64,000 nucleotides of DNA from Sphingomonas pokkalii (GTDB taxonomy: Bacteria; Pseudomonadota; Alphaproteobacteria; Sphingomonadales; Sphingomonadaceae). Numbering within the stretch: position 1 is the first letter of the stretch; the number at the start of each line of letters is the position of its first letter. Of the stretch, positions 16,377 to 24,461 are shown one piece after another. The stretch lies in assembly GCF_003096275.1 (NCBI RefSeq), contig NZ_QENQ01000001.1, positions 3,866,009-3,930,008 of the forward strand, given 5' to 3'. The notes beneath the pieces were generated by a model. The model was not told the DNA's origin, did not search any database, and was given only the letters and a program-made list of their open reading frames with translations. Both the position numbers and the translations under genes were made by a program.

Positions 16377-16809
16377 CGGCTTTCTCCATGGTCTTGAGAG
16401 CTGCGGCCCGGTTTCCGGACTCGGTGGCGGCGGCGGTGCGATCGTGCGTCGACTTGGTGTCGCGTTCGGCAGCGGCCGAGGTGAGGACGCGGGCGGTGGC
16501 AGCGAGCGTGTCGCTGCGGAATGTCGCCAGATCCTTCACGGCTTCGCGGCAGACCGCGCCGCGCGGCATCACCACCTTGTGGCGCTTGCCGGCCGCGTCG
16601 GTGCGCTCGATCGTCGTGGCTTCGATGCCGGTGCCGGCGTGGGCGCAGGTTTCGCGCGCCCAGCTTGCCCAGGCATCCCGGTCGGCGCGGACCCGACGCG
16701 CGTCGACGTACAGGGCAGCGGTGGCGATGCCGAGCGCAATCAGCACCAGCCAGCTATTGCCCGCCCATTTGTGCAGCGCCCTGGTGGCGCCGATGATCAG
16801 CCGGATCAT
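16291..16809 (-). CDS. Rz-like inner-membrane spanin
   Basis: A 172-residue protein with one N-terminal membrane helix (about residues 19-35, NSWLVLIALGIATAALYVD) followed by a long charged helical periplasmic domain, as expected of an i-spanin. The ATG at 16809 overlaps the lysozyme stop (ATGA, 16806-16809). The Rz1-like gene begins inside its 3' end. Identity rests on topology, position after lysozyme and the embedded lipoprotein gene rather than on sequence motifs. Confidence 0.75.
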   Translation of the reverse strand: MIRLIIGATRALHKWAGNSWLVLIALGIATAALYVDARRVRADRDAWASWARETCAHAGTGIEATTIERTDAAGKRHKVVMPRGAVCREAVKDLATFRSDTLAATARVLTSAAAERDTKSTHDRTAAATESGNRAAALKTMEKADAQIRADDRVDGDWFAALNRLGGMQPAP

Positions 16810-17288
16810 GCGGTTCCCTTCTCCATCATCGTGGCGAGGCGTTCGGCACGGGCGCCGACCTGGCGCGCCCAGAGCGACGTGCGCATTCGGGCGGCGGCGC
16901 CTACGAAATCGCCGCGTTCCATCCTGGCGAGCGTGTTCTTGAAGCCGAGCAGGCGTCCGATGCCGAGGTTGAAGCACATGTTGAGCAGGGCACGCTGGCG
17001 CACGTCGCTCAGGCCCCGCCACCAAGGCAGCTTGGCGTCGAGCTGGCGTTCGCAGGCAGCGATATCGTTCGCGAACAGCGCGCGGGACTGTTCGCGGGTG
17101 ATGCCGTTCTTGAGAACGCTTGCCAGCGTGATACCGAGCGCGGCCGTTTCGGCAGGCGATATCCTCACATCGTCCAGATTGCGCCCGATGCCGATCGTGC
17201 GCTTGCCGGCGGGGCAGCGATAGACCTTGAACCGCTCGCCTTCGTCGCGGATCAGCTCGGCGGCCAGCGCATCGCGATCATAAGTCAC
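16806..17288 (-). CDS. Endolysin, T4-type lysozyme (GH24)
   Basis: A 160-residue muramidase that cleaves peptidoglycan at lysis. The catalytic region reads IRDEGERFKVYRCPAGKRTI: Glu, eight residues, Cys, five residues, Thr. This is the Glu-(8)-Asp/Cys-(5)-Thr triad spacing of T4-like lysozymes, here with Cys in the Asp20 position. GIGRNLDD follows directly. The C-terminal half has RALLNMCFNLGIGRLLGFKNTLA and W near the end. No signal or SAR helix is present, so export should depend on the holin just upstream. The GTG at 17288 overlaps the holin stop (GTGA). Confidence 0.9.
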   Translation of the reverse strand: MTYDRDALAAELIRDEGERFKVYRCPAGKRTIGIGRNLDDVRISPAETAALGITLASVLKNGITREQSRALFANDIAACERQLDAKLPWWRGLSDVRQRALLNMCFNLGIGRLLGFKNTLARMERGDFVGAAARMRTSLWARQVGARAERLATMMEKGTA

Positions 17289-17629
17289 TGATCGCCTCCC
17301 TTGCCCAGGAAGTGGTCGCGCAAGCTGGCGGGGATGGTGCCGGCGACGTCGGCCGCCGCCGCGATGAACCGGGGCGTGGCTTCGAAAGCGATCATGCCGA
17401 TGGTGAAGGCGATGCCCTGCAGCACGAAAGGATCGAGCGACCAGATCGCGCCGATCGCGCGGCCCGCGAACCACGAGACGACGATGCCCACGGCAAGCTG
17501 CACGAAGCGTTCGCGCCAGGTAAGGCCCTTGCGCCAGGCGAGCCCCACCGCTGCGCCGATCGCGCCGGGTGCGATGCCGGACAGGATGGCGAAACACGCG
17601 TCGAGCAGGGCCGCGATCTTCTGTTCCAT
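17285..17629 (-). CDS. Holin-like membrane protein
   Basis: A 114-residue protein with three hydrophobic segments, about residues 8-29 (LLDACFAILSGIAPGAIGAAVG), 45-62 and 67-85, and a charged C-terminus. It sits directly upstream of the endolysin with overlapping codons, the usual holin position. The ATG at 17629 is preferred: TGGAG lies about 7 nt upstream, while the TTG at 17635 would have no spacing. The holin class is not assigned. Confidence 0.75.
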   Translation of the reverse strand: MEQKIAALLDACFAILSGIAPGAIGAAVGLAWRKGLTWRERFVQLAVGIVVSWFAGRAIGAIWSLDPFVLQGIAFTIGMIAFEATPRFIAAAADVAGTIPASLRDHFLGKGGDQ

Positions 17630-17631
17630 GG

Positions 17632-17847
17632 TCAACTCCAGAGCTGGACCGTCTCGCGCACCGGCGGAGCTTGGGCGGCGATCGGGGGGACGGTGACCGG
17701 CGTGCCGATCGGAAGGGTGGCGCCGCGATCGGCAAGGCCGGGATTGGCCGCGAGGACGGCATCAAGGGTTTCCGGGCCGAGCCCGCGTTCGCGCCACAAC
17801 AGCTCGTCCAGCGTGTCGCCCTGGCGCGCGGTCAGCACGTCGGCCAT
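17632..17847 (-). CDS. X: Tail protein X (P2 GpX)
   Basis: A 71-residue LysM-like tail protein. The pattern MADVLTARQGDTLDELLWRERG, then VLAANPGLADRGATLPIGTPVTVP, is typical of GpX. The ATG at 17847 shares one base with the stop of L (TGATG). It lies between head-completion gene L and the lysis genes exactly as in P2. Confidence 0.92.
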   Translation of the reverse strand: MADVLTARQGDTLDELLWRERGLGPETLDAVLAANPGLADRGATLPIGTPVTVPPIAAQAPPVRETVQLWS

Positions 17848-18320
17848 CACAGCAGCTCCACATTGGTGCGGGGCTGGCCGAGGATGCGGCGCACGGCATG
17901 GAGCGCGTCGCGGCGCAGCTCGCCGATCGAGGCGTCCAGTTCGTCCACCTTGCGCTGGCCGGCGCCGGTCAGGTCGACATCGCGTTGCCGTTCGACGAGC
18001 AGGGCCTTCGTCCAGGCACCCACGGCAAGCTGGTACAGCACCAGGTTGCGCGTCGAACCGTCGAGCGGCGGAGACGGCACATCGGCGAAGCGGGCGGCGG
18101 TCTGGTCGGCGCGCCAGCTTTCGAGCTGGTCGTTCGTCCAGAGGATCGCTTCGCGCACCGCGTCGCGCAGACGTTCCGCCGGCATGTCCGTGGGAATGCG
18201 GCGCGCCTTGCGCAGATCGGCGGGATCGATGTCCGGAAACCAGCCGTCATTGACGATCGGCGCAGCACCAGCGGCGGCGGGCGGCGGCTTCAGTTCGGGG
18301 GTGCAGGCGAACCCGCTCAT
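17847..18320 (-). CDS. L: Head completion / stabilisation protein L
   Basis: A 157-residue P2 GpL-type protein that stabilises filled heads. Family segments include GWFPDIDPADLRKARRIPTD and RLRDAVREAILWTNDQLESWRA, with LGQPRTNVELL at the C-terminus. The ATG at 18320 has GAGGA at a 6-nt spacing; the ATG at 18326 would overlap that ribosome site. Confidence 0.9.
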   Translation of the reverse strand: MSGFACTPELKPPPAAAGAAPIVNDGWFPDIDPADLRKARRIPTDMPAERLRDAVREAILWTNDQLESWRADQTAARFADVPSPPLDGSTRNLVLYQLAVGAWTKALLVERQRDVDLTGAGQRKVDELDASIGELRRDALHAVRRILGQPRTNVELL

Positions 18321-18440
18321 ATCCATTCCTCGGGTGGCGCCCCCGGCAAACGGGGGTGGGGATCGGGTCCGCGACGGCCCTCAGCCGGAAGGCTCTCCCG
18401 TCGCGCGCGATCCGCCCCCGAGCGCCGGGGGGCGAGCTGG

Positions 18441-19310
18441 TCAGGCGTCCTGGGTGGACGCGGGGTCGGCGGGCGGCGGCGGCGTGGCGGCTTCGAGCTG
18501 CTTCTCCAGCTTGCGAATGCGGCCCGTCACACCGACGCGGTCGTCGAGCTGATGGGCGCGGCGGAGCGCGTCGAGCGCCTTGGCAAGGGCGCGCGGCTGG
18601 TCTTCCGCCGAGAGCAGCGCCTCGGCACCGAGCGCAGTCTCCTGCCCGATCGCCTTGTAGAGCTTGGCGCGGATCTGATCGTGCATGTCCGCGTCCGCCG
18701 TAAGGCTCTCGGTGGCGTAGAGAATGCCCAGGTCGAAGCACTGGCCGGCGGCCTGCGCTTTGATCGCAGCGGTGGCGATCTCTTCGGCGACCAGGGCAGC
18801 GGTGGTGCGCTGGTAGCGGGCAGGCATGGGCAGATCGTGGAGCAGCATATGTTCGGCCAGCTCCAGCGCACCGCGATATTCGCCCACGTCGATCAGCCAG
18901 ACCATGATGGTGGGGATCACTTCGTCCGCCACCGCCTTGCCGGTCTCGGCCGAGACGCGCAGGCGCGCCATCACCCAATCGCGATAGGCGGGCAGCATTT
19001 CGCGCTTCGCCTCGATCTTCTTCTCGATCGACTGGATCGCCTTCAGCCGGCGCATGTCGTGCACCAGGCGCAGCATGATCTGGGCGTCGGGGCCATCCCC
19101 AGCACCGGGATCGAGGGCGGCGGGATCTTCGATCGCGGCAAGCGCCGCGTGCCGCAGGGCGTGCAGGCGCGCGGGGCTGGCTGCGACGATCGCGGTGACG
19201 GGCAGGGGTTCCTGCCCGCCCTCGCCCTGGGGCGCGGCAACGATCGGGTGGGCGTGATCGGGCTTGGCCGCATTGGCGAAGCGTTCACGATGCTGGCGAG
19301 CTGGGCTCAT
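18441..19310 (-). CDS. M: Terminase small subunit (P2 GpM, endonuclease)
   Basis: A 289-residue protein matching P2 GpM, which with GpP cuts and packages DNA at cos. It begins MSPARQHRERFANAA. Core segments are LPAYRDWVMARLRVS, DEVIPTIMVWLIDVGEYRGALELAEHMLLH and LPARYQRTTAALVAEEIA-like sequence in the middle. The C-terminal 100 residues are helical and end in a Pro-rich tail. It lies between capsid N and head completion L. Confidence 0.92.
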   Translation of the reverse strand: MSPARQHRERFANAAKPDHAHPIVAAPQGEGGQEPLPVTAIVAASPARLHALRHAALAAIEDPAALDPGAGDGPDAQIMLRLVHDMRRLKAIQSIEKKIEAKREMLPAYRDWVMARLRVSAETGKAVADEVIPTIMVWLIDVGEYRGALELAEHMLLHDLPMPARYQRTTAALVAEEIATAAIKAQAAGQCFDLGILYATESLTADADMHDQIRAKLYKAIGQETALGAEALLSAEDQPRALAKALDALRRAHQLDDRVGVTGRIRKLEKQLEAATPPPPADPASTQDA

Positions 19311-19363
19311 GATGCGTTCCGGTGCTGGATAGGGGGAGGGCGGGCAGGACTTGGCGCAGGTCC

Positions 19364-20419
19364 TCAGACCTTCGGGCCAAGCTGGATGTTCTCGACCAGC
19401 GCCGCCTTGCCGTATTCCTCGACCATGAAGGCGTCGTTCACCGACTCGTAGTTGGCGATCTGGTCGAGGGCGGATTCCTCGACGATGTTCCGGCGGTTCG
19501 AGCCAACCTGCCAGTAATAGGACAGGTTCTTGAGGCTGGTGACCATCAGGGCATCGGGCGGGAAGTTCGGCACCTGCATGGTCGGCTTGCCGCCGAGCTG
19601 GCGGCTCGACATCAGCACATCGCGCGCGACCATTTCGGTGGCGGTGTTGCCGGCCTCGTTCACGATCTTGAAGTATTTCTCGTGGACGAGATCGCTGCCG
19701 ACGATCACCACAAGATCGGTGGCACCCCGGAACTGCTCGTGCAGCAGATTGTGGATGACGTCGAAGACCAGCGCGTCGAGGTTCACATAGTCCGCGGTGC
19801 CCGCTTCCGACACATAGACCTTGAGCTGATCCTTGCCGCCATGGGACATGACGCGGTCCGGCGCGTAGGTCCGCATCTTGTAGAGCCAGCCGTAATTGAC
19901 GTCCTGAAGCAGCGGATAAGCGGCGCGGTCCGTCTGGACTTCGGCCTTTACGCCGTTGAAGCCGATGGTGATGATGTCCTGTGCCTTCTGGACGATCACC
20001 GCATCGCGGCAGAGCTGCTGGAATTCGGGACGATGCGCCCAGCTATCGAGCAGGGCATAGGGCCAGGCATAGTCGTAGTTGGTCTGCTTCGCGATGTACT
20101 GGTCGATCGCTTCGCTGCCGAACGGGCTGGTCGGCGTGCGGCGCTGGCCGGCGGCAGTGTTGGTACGGCCGGCGAGCGAACGGGTGACGCCCACGCCAAC
20201 ACGATCGCCGATCTGGGAAATGACCGGGACGACGTTGATCCGCGAAAGGAAGTCGCTGCTGAGCTGCAGCTTGGCCTGCAACTTCTGTTCGATGGCGGGC
20301 GCGACGGCGAATTTCTTGATCTCGGCCGAGCCGGCGGCGAAGAAGCTGCCGCTGAGACCGTTCAGCTTCGCGATCTGGCCGAGATAGCCGTTGAACAGCT
20401 CGCGGGTATAATTCTGCAT
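19364..20419 (-). CDS. N: Major capsid protein (P2 GpN)
   Basis: A 351-residue P2-family major capsid protein (P2 N is 357). It begins MQNYTRELFNGYLGQIAKLNG. Typical segments are FLSRINVVPVISQIGDRVG, the QRRTPTSPF loop and RNIVEESALDQIANYESVNDAFMVEEYGK near the C-terminus. The N-terminal part is probably trimmed by the GpO protease encoded just upstream. The ATG at 20419 is 45 bp downstream of the O stop. Confidence 0.95.
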   Translation of the reverse strand: MQNYTRELFNGYLGQIAKLNGLSGSFFAAGSAEIKKFAVAPAIEQKLQAKLQLSSDFLSRINVVPVISQIGDRVGVGVTRSLAGRTNTAAGQRRTPTSPFGSEAIDQYIAKQTNYDYAWPYALLDSWAHRPEFQQLCRDAVIVQKAQDIITIGFNGVKAEVQTDRAAYPLLQDVNYGWLYKMRTYAPDRVMSHGGKDQLKVYVSEAGTADYVNLDALVFDVIHNLLHEQFRGATDLVVIVGSDLVHEKYFKIVNEAGNTATEMVARDVLMSSRQLGGKPTMQVPNFPPDALMVTSLKNLSYYWQVGSNRRNIVEESALDQIANYESVNDAFMVEEYGKAALVENIQLGPKV

Positions 20420-20464
20420 GGAAATGCTCCGGGGTGCGGGAAAGGGGCGCGGGCGGGGAGGGGA

Positions 20465-21268
20465 TCAGCAATCGGTGAGGTGCTGGCCGCTGGCGCCGGT
20501 GGCGGGCGGGCGGCTGAAGCCGGCGGGCGTGGCTTCGAGCTGGCCTTTGAGCGTCGCCAGTTCGGCCTGCGTCGCCGCGATGGCGTCATGCGCAGGCTTG
20601 ACGGCCGCCGCGACGGCATCGCTAATCGCCTGGGTGAAGGCGCCAAAGTCCAAATTGTCGTTCGCCGCCTTGGGCTGGGGCTTGGGCTTTTCCTCGTCGT
20701 CGCCTGTGCGGTTGAACATCGCGGCGACCTTGGCGAAGCCGGCGACGATCGCGTCGGCGATGCCGGTGGTGCCCGCATCGAATTCGATCGTCACCGGCTC
20801 GCTCGACGCGGTGAACATCGTGCCGGGCGCGGTGCGTGCGAACTGCAGTTTCTGGGTGCCGATGCTTGCGGGGGTGTCGGTGAAGGCCAGGCCGATCAGG
20901 CCGATCTTGCCGGTGCCGGCATAGTCCGGAGTCAGTTCCACCGACGGATAGGGCTTCTGGCCCTCGGTCGATAGCTTGACCAGCTGCTCATTGGCTTCGA
21001 CCTGCACGTAGAGCGCACGGCGGGTTTCCGACTTGCCGGCGATGCTGAATTCGTCGTCCTGCGCCTTCACGGCGACCACGTCGCCATAGCCGTTGAACGG
21101 CGGTTCGGGGCTGAACCCGGCGATATGCTCGATGTTGATCCGCGGCGAATAGGTCTCGCGGTTGAAGGTGGCGACGACGTCGTCGATCATTTCGGGCGTG
21201 ACCGTTCGGCCGTCGCTGATCGTCTGACCGGCGACGAATGCGCGGAAGAACCGGGAGAGTTTGGCCAT
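20465..21268 (-). CDS. O: Capsid scaffolding protein / serine protease O
   Basis: A 267-residue prohead protease plus scaffold. P2 GpO uses Asp19, His48 and Ser107; here Asp19 (SDGR), His48 (NIEHIAG) and Ser109 (PYPSVEL) are in place. The protease domain covers about residues 1-140, a Lys/Asp-rich linker (GDDEEKPKPQPK) follows, and the C-terminal scaffold is helical (AVAAAVKPAHDAIAATQAEL). It starts the leftward capsid operon and diverges from terminase P. A 24-bp palindrome lies in the shared promoter region. Confidence 0.93.
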   Translation of the reverse strand: MAKLSRFFRAFVAGQTISDGRTVTPEMIDDVVATFNRETYSPRINIEHIAGFSPEPPFNGYGDVVAVKAQDDEFSIAGKSETRRALYVQVEANEQLVKLSTEGQKPYPSVELTPDYAGTGKIGLIGLAFTDTPASIGTQKLQFARTAPGTMFTASSEPVTIEFDAGTTGIADAIVAGFAKVAAMFNRTGDDEEKPKPQPKAANDNLDFGAFTQAISDAVAAAVKPAHDAIAATQAELATLKGQLEATPAGFSRPPATGASGQHLTDC

Positions 21269-21357
21269 GGCGGTGCTGGTCCCTTGAGATGATCGCGGCG
21301 GTGCGTTTTTGCGTGCCGCGAAAAGGGACCGGATCGGGGCGTCTTCTCAAGCGAGCT

Positions 21358-21385
21358 GCCTTGTGAAATGCCGGTTTCACAAGGC
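21358..21385. promoter_or_regulatory. Phage palindrome, copy 3, between divergent O and P
   Basis: The core is CTTGTGAAA, spacer TGCCGG, TTTCACAAG (21360-21383), with two further pairs outward (GC and GC), an 11-bp stem in all. It stands between the divergent starts of scaffold O (21268) and terminase P (21432), about 60 bp from the P start. With no gene ending here, a terminator role is unlikely at this copy; an operator or activator site fits better. Confidence 0.7.
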
Positions 21386-21431
21386 TGGACGCTCAATGGC
21401 CGGGGGCAGGCGTGGCTAGGTTCGCGGCGCC

Positions 21432-23663
21432 ATGCATCCCGCCGACGAACCCCTGCCAGCTTCGACGATGCCCATACCCGTGGATGCGCGTCGCCAGGCG
21501 CGCAGCCTTTATTGGCGCTATTGGACGATCACCCAGATTGCCGAGGAGCTGGGGCTAAAGCGGGCCACCGTGGAAGCGTGGCGCGTGCGCGATCGGTGGG
21601 ACGACGCGCCAGCGCTCACAAAGATCGAGGACGCGATCGAGGCCCGCATCGTCGGGCTGATCGACAAGGACAAGAAGACCCCCGGCGATTTCAAGGAAAT
21701 CGACCTGTTGATGCGCGCCGTGACCAGTGCCGCGCGGGTACGCCGCTATGAAGCGCCGGGTGGGCACGAAGGCGACCTGAACGAAAGAGTCGCCAACCGG
21801 AACGCGGGCGAGAAGAAGAAGCCGAGAACCAACTATTTCACCCGCGAACAGGTGGAGGAGCTGGAGCGCATCTTCCACGACGAGCTGTTCGATTATCAGC
21901 GCGATTGGTGGGAGGCGCGCGACGAGCGCACCCGCATGATCCTGAAATCGCGCCAGATCGGCGCGACGTGGTATTTCGCGCGGGAAGCGCTGCTCGACGC
22001 GCTGCGCGGGCGCGGCAACATGATCTTCCTGTCCGCCTCGAAGAGCCAGGCGCATATCTTCCGCAACTACATCATCCAGTTCGCGGCGCGGGTGGGCGTG
22101 AAGCTGCAGGGCGATCCGATCGTGATCGATGCGGAAACGCTGCCCGAGGGCGAGGATCTGCCGCAGCTGATCTTCCTGGGCACCAATGCCCGCACCGCCC
22201 AGGGCTATCACGGCAATTTCTACTTCGACGAGTTCTTCTGGACCTATGGCTTCGAGGAGCTGAACAAGGTCGCCAGCGGCATGGCGATGCACAAGAAGTG
22301 GCGGAAAACCTACTTCTCGACGCCGTCGACCGTGGCCCATCAGGCGCACGCCTATTGGACCGGCGAGCGCCGCAACCGGCGGGTGAAGAAAGAGCAGCGC
22401 ATCACGATCGACGTGGGCCATGCCCGGCTGCGCACGGGCACGCGGTGCGAAGACAATGTGTGGCGCCAGATCGTGACGATCGAGGACGCGGAGGCGCGCG
22501 GTTGCGACCTGTTCGATCTGGATGAGCTGCGCATCGAATATGCGCCCGACGAATTCGCCAATCTGCTGCTCTGCCAGTTCGTCGACGACAGCCTGTCGGC
22601 CTTCAAGTTCAACGAGCTGCAAAAGGCGACGGTCGACGCCATGGTCGATTGGACGGACGTCAACCTGCTGGCGCCGCGTCCGGTCGGCAATCGCGCGGCG
22701 TGGGCGGGCTATGATCCGCAGGAGAGCGAGGACGGCGACAATGCCGCGCTGGTGATTGCGCTGCCGCCGGAAGGGCCGGGGGGCAAGTTCCGGCTGCTGG
22801 AGAAGCACCAGTTGCGCGGGCTGGATTACCAGGCGCAGGCGGAATTCATCCGCCAGCGGCTGGCGCGCTACAACTGCACCTATCTGGGCATCGACGCGAC
22901 CGGCATCGGATCGGCCGTCTATCAGCTGCTGCAGGACAAGGTGCGCGGCTGCACCAAGATCGAATATTCGCTCGAATCCAAGACCCAGATGGTGATGAAG
23001 GCGCAGCACAGCTTTTCGCGCGGCCGGATCGAGTTCGACGCGGGCTGGATCGACCTGCAGTCGAGCTTCCTGTCGATCAAGAAGGCGCTCACCAGCTCGG
23101 GCAAGGCGATCACCTTCAAGGCGAGCCGTGGCGGCGAAGATACCGGCCATGCCGATCTGGCCTGGGCGGTGATGCACATCCTGATCAACGAACCTCTGGA
23201 CGGCAGCGCGCGGCCGAAGACGCGCATGGAGATAGTCGATGGCGAAGCGGAACCGGGCGAGGGCGATGTCTCGGCAGGAAGCGGGAGCGGCCTTGTCTGG
23301 GGCGTTGGTGCCGGCGAACGATATGGCCGAGGCGGAGGGCCGCTCGGCGGGCATGTCATTCAGCTTCGGCGATCCGGAGCCGGTGCTGAGCCGGCGCGAA
23401 CTGCTCGACATGGCCGAATGCTGGCACAATGGCCGGTGGTACGAACCGCCGGTGCCACTCGACGGCCTGGCGCGCGCCTTCCGGGTTTCGCCGCACCACA
23501 GCAGCGCGATCATGCTCAAGCGCAACCTGCTGGTCGCGTCGTTCGCGCCGTCGGCGTTGCTCGGCACCGCTGCCTTCGAAGCGCTCGCCCAGGACTTTCT
23601 GGTGTTCGGCAACGGCTATCTGGAGGAGCAGCGCAACGTGCTGGGCGGCGTGCTGCGCTATAA
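21432..23663 (+). CDS. P: Terminase large subunit (P2 GpP) with abnormally long 3' overlap
   Basis: The packaging ATPase/nuclease. An N-terminal helix-turn-helix (about residues 27-50, YWTITQIAEELGLKRATVEAW) is followed by the variant Walker A KSRQIGATW (about 172-180), Walker B FYFDEFFW (about 263), and nuclease residues in GYDPQESEDGDN (about 426), GIDATGIG (about 486) and GHADLAWA (about 573). The family usually ends near residue 600, around MEIVDGEAE. Here the frame stays open another 140 codons inside the portal gene, giving 743 residues with an Arg/Gly/Ala-rich tail that looks out of frame. Either the stop is lost or a base error removed it. Confidence 0.85.
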   Translation: MHPADEPLPASTMPIPVDARRQARSLYWRYWTITQIAEELGLKRATVEAWRVRDRWDDAPALTKIEDAIEARIVGLIDKDKKTPGDFKEIDLLMRAVTSAARVRRYEAPGGHEGDLNERVANRNAGEKKKPRTNYFTREQVEELERIFHDELFDYQRDWWEARDERTRMILKSRQIGATWYFAREALLDALRGRGNMIFLSASKSQAHIFRNYIIQFAARVGVKLQGDPIVIDAETLPEGEDLPQLIFLGTNARTAQGYHGNFYFDEFFWTYGFEELNKVASGMAMHKKWRKTYFSTPSTVAHQAHAYWTGERRNRRVKKEQRITIDVGHARLRTGTRCEDNVWRQIVTIEDAEARGCDLFDLDELRIEYAPDEFANLLLCQFVDDSLSAFKFNELQKATVDAMVDWTDVNLLAPRPVGNRAAWAGYDPQESEDGDNAALVIALPPEGPGGKFRLLEKHQLRGLDYQAQAEFIRQRLARYNCTYLGIDATGIGSAVYQLLQDKVRGCTKIEYSLESKTQMVMKAQHSFSRGRIEFDAGWIDLQSSFLSIKKALTSSGKAITFKASRGGEDTGHADLAWAVMHILINEPLDGSARPKTRMEIVDGEAEPGEGDVSAGSGSGLVWGVGAGERYGRGGGPLGGHVIQLRRSGAGAEPARTARHGRMLAQWPVVRTAGATRRPGARLPGFAAPQQRDHAQAQPAGRVVRAVGVARHRCLRSARPGLSGVRQRLSGGAAQRAGRRAAL

Positions 23664-24318
23664 GCACGCCATCGCCAAATATACCCGGCGCGGGGTGGAG
23701 GAGGGGCGCTTCTTCTACGTGCCCGGCGGTCGCGACGAGATGGAGTTCGCGCCGGGTAGCGTGTTTCAGGTGCGCCAGCCCGATGTGAACCAGGAGATTT
23801 ATGGCGTGCCGGAATATCTGAGCGCGCTGCAGTCCGCGCTGCTGAACGAAGCCGCGACGCTGTTCCGGCGCCGCTATTATCTGAACGGCAGCCATGCCGG
23901 CTACATCCTCTACGCCACCGGTGAGATCGACCAGAAGGATACCGACGCGCTCAAGGCGGCGTTGAAAGCTTCGCGCGGGCCGGGCAATTTCCGGAACCTG
24001 TTCGTCCATGCGCCGAACGGCAAGGAAGGATCGCTCAAGATCCTGCCGATCGCGGAGGTGGGCGCGAAGGACGAATTCCTCGGCATCAAGAACGCGACGC
24101 GCGACGATGTGCTGGCCGCGCACCGCACACCGCCGCAGGTGCTGGGCATCGTGCCGGCCCAAGGGTCGAGCGGGTTCGGCAATCCGCTCCAGGCTGTCGA
24201 CATGTTCTTCGATCTGGAAATCGTGCCGCTGCAGGTGCGGCTACTGCAGCTTAACGAGCTGATCGGGCGCGAGGTGATCCGGTTCCGCGAGCGCAAGCCG
24301 ATGGCCGCCGTTGCCTGA
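23239..24318 (+). CDS. Q: Portal protein (P2 GpQ)
   Basis: A 359-residue portal protein (P2 Q is 344) that forms the DNA gate of the head. Typical sequence includes SFSFGDPEPVLSRRELLDM, HSSAIMLKRNLL, FLVFGNGYLEE and the C-terminal HRTPPQVLGIVPAQGSSGFGN. The ATG at 23239 lies inside the terminase gene in another frame. P and Q form the plus-strand packaging operon, divergent from O-N-M-L, as in P2. Confidence 0.93.
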   Translation: MAKRNRARAMSRQEAGAALSGALVPANDMAEAEGRSAGMSFSFGDPEPVLSRRELLDMAECWHNGRWYEPPVPLDGLARAFRVSPHHSSAIMLKRNLLVASFAPSALLGTAAFEALAQDFLVFGNGYLEEQRNVLGGVLRYKHAIAKYTRRGVEEGRFFYVPGGRDEMEFAPGSVFQVRQPDVNQEIYGVPEYLSALQSALLNEAATLFRRRYYLNGSHAGYILYATGEIDQKDTDALKAALKASRGPGNFRNLFVHAPNGKEGSLKILPIAEVGAKDEFLGIKNATRDDVLAAHRTPPQVLGIVPAQGSSGFGNPLQAVDMFFDLEIVPLQVRLLQLNELIGREVIRFRERKPMAAVA

Positions 24319-24461
24319 TTTTGCCGAAGGCGAATCGCCGCTTTCCTACAGCCTGTCGGGTGTGCCAGCCCTGGGAGTATCCGCCGGTCGCAGTGCGCCA
24401 GCGGGTGCAATCGCGTCGCTGATCAGCGACGCCCACCCCCAGAAGAGGCAAAGCTTCCACC
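24319..24461. other. Gap after Q: candidate cos region
   Basis: These 143 bp separate the portal stop from the methyltransferase. In P2 the cos site lies just beyond the 3' end of Q, so this is where the packaging site is expected. The segment GCCGCTTTCCTAC near 24337-24349 is only loosely like the P2 cos core, and I do not claim a cut position. The right part holds a perfect palindrome (24413-24432). Confidence 0.3.
24413..24432. promoter_or_regulatory. 20-bp perfect palindrome centred on GATC
   Basis: The left arm GCGTCGCTGA and the right arm TCAGCGACGC are exact reverse complements, with GATC at the centre (24421-24424). It lies 30 bp before the start codon of the adenine methyltransferase, a good position for an operator controlled by binding, methylation or both. 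The match of a GATC centre to a Dam-like gene is suggestive but the enzyme's target is not known. Confidence 0.55.

Noticed and set aside
21555-23612. Minus-strand open frame of 685 codons opposite the terminase gene
   Set aside because: The plus strand carries an unmistakable GpP with all motifs; the antisense frame is a by-product of high GC and codon bias.
24319-24412. An exact cos cleavage site
   Set aside because: Position after Q is right, but similarity to P2 cos is too weak to place a cut by eye.
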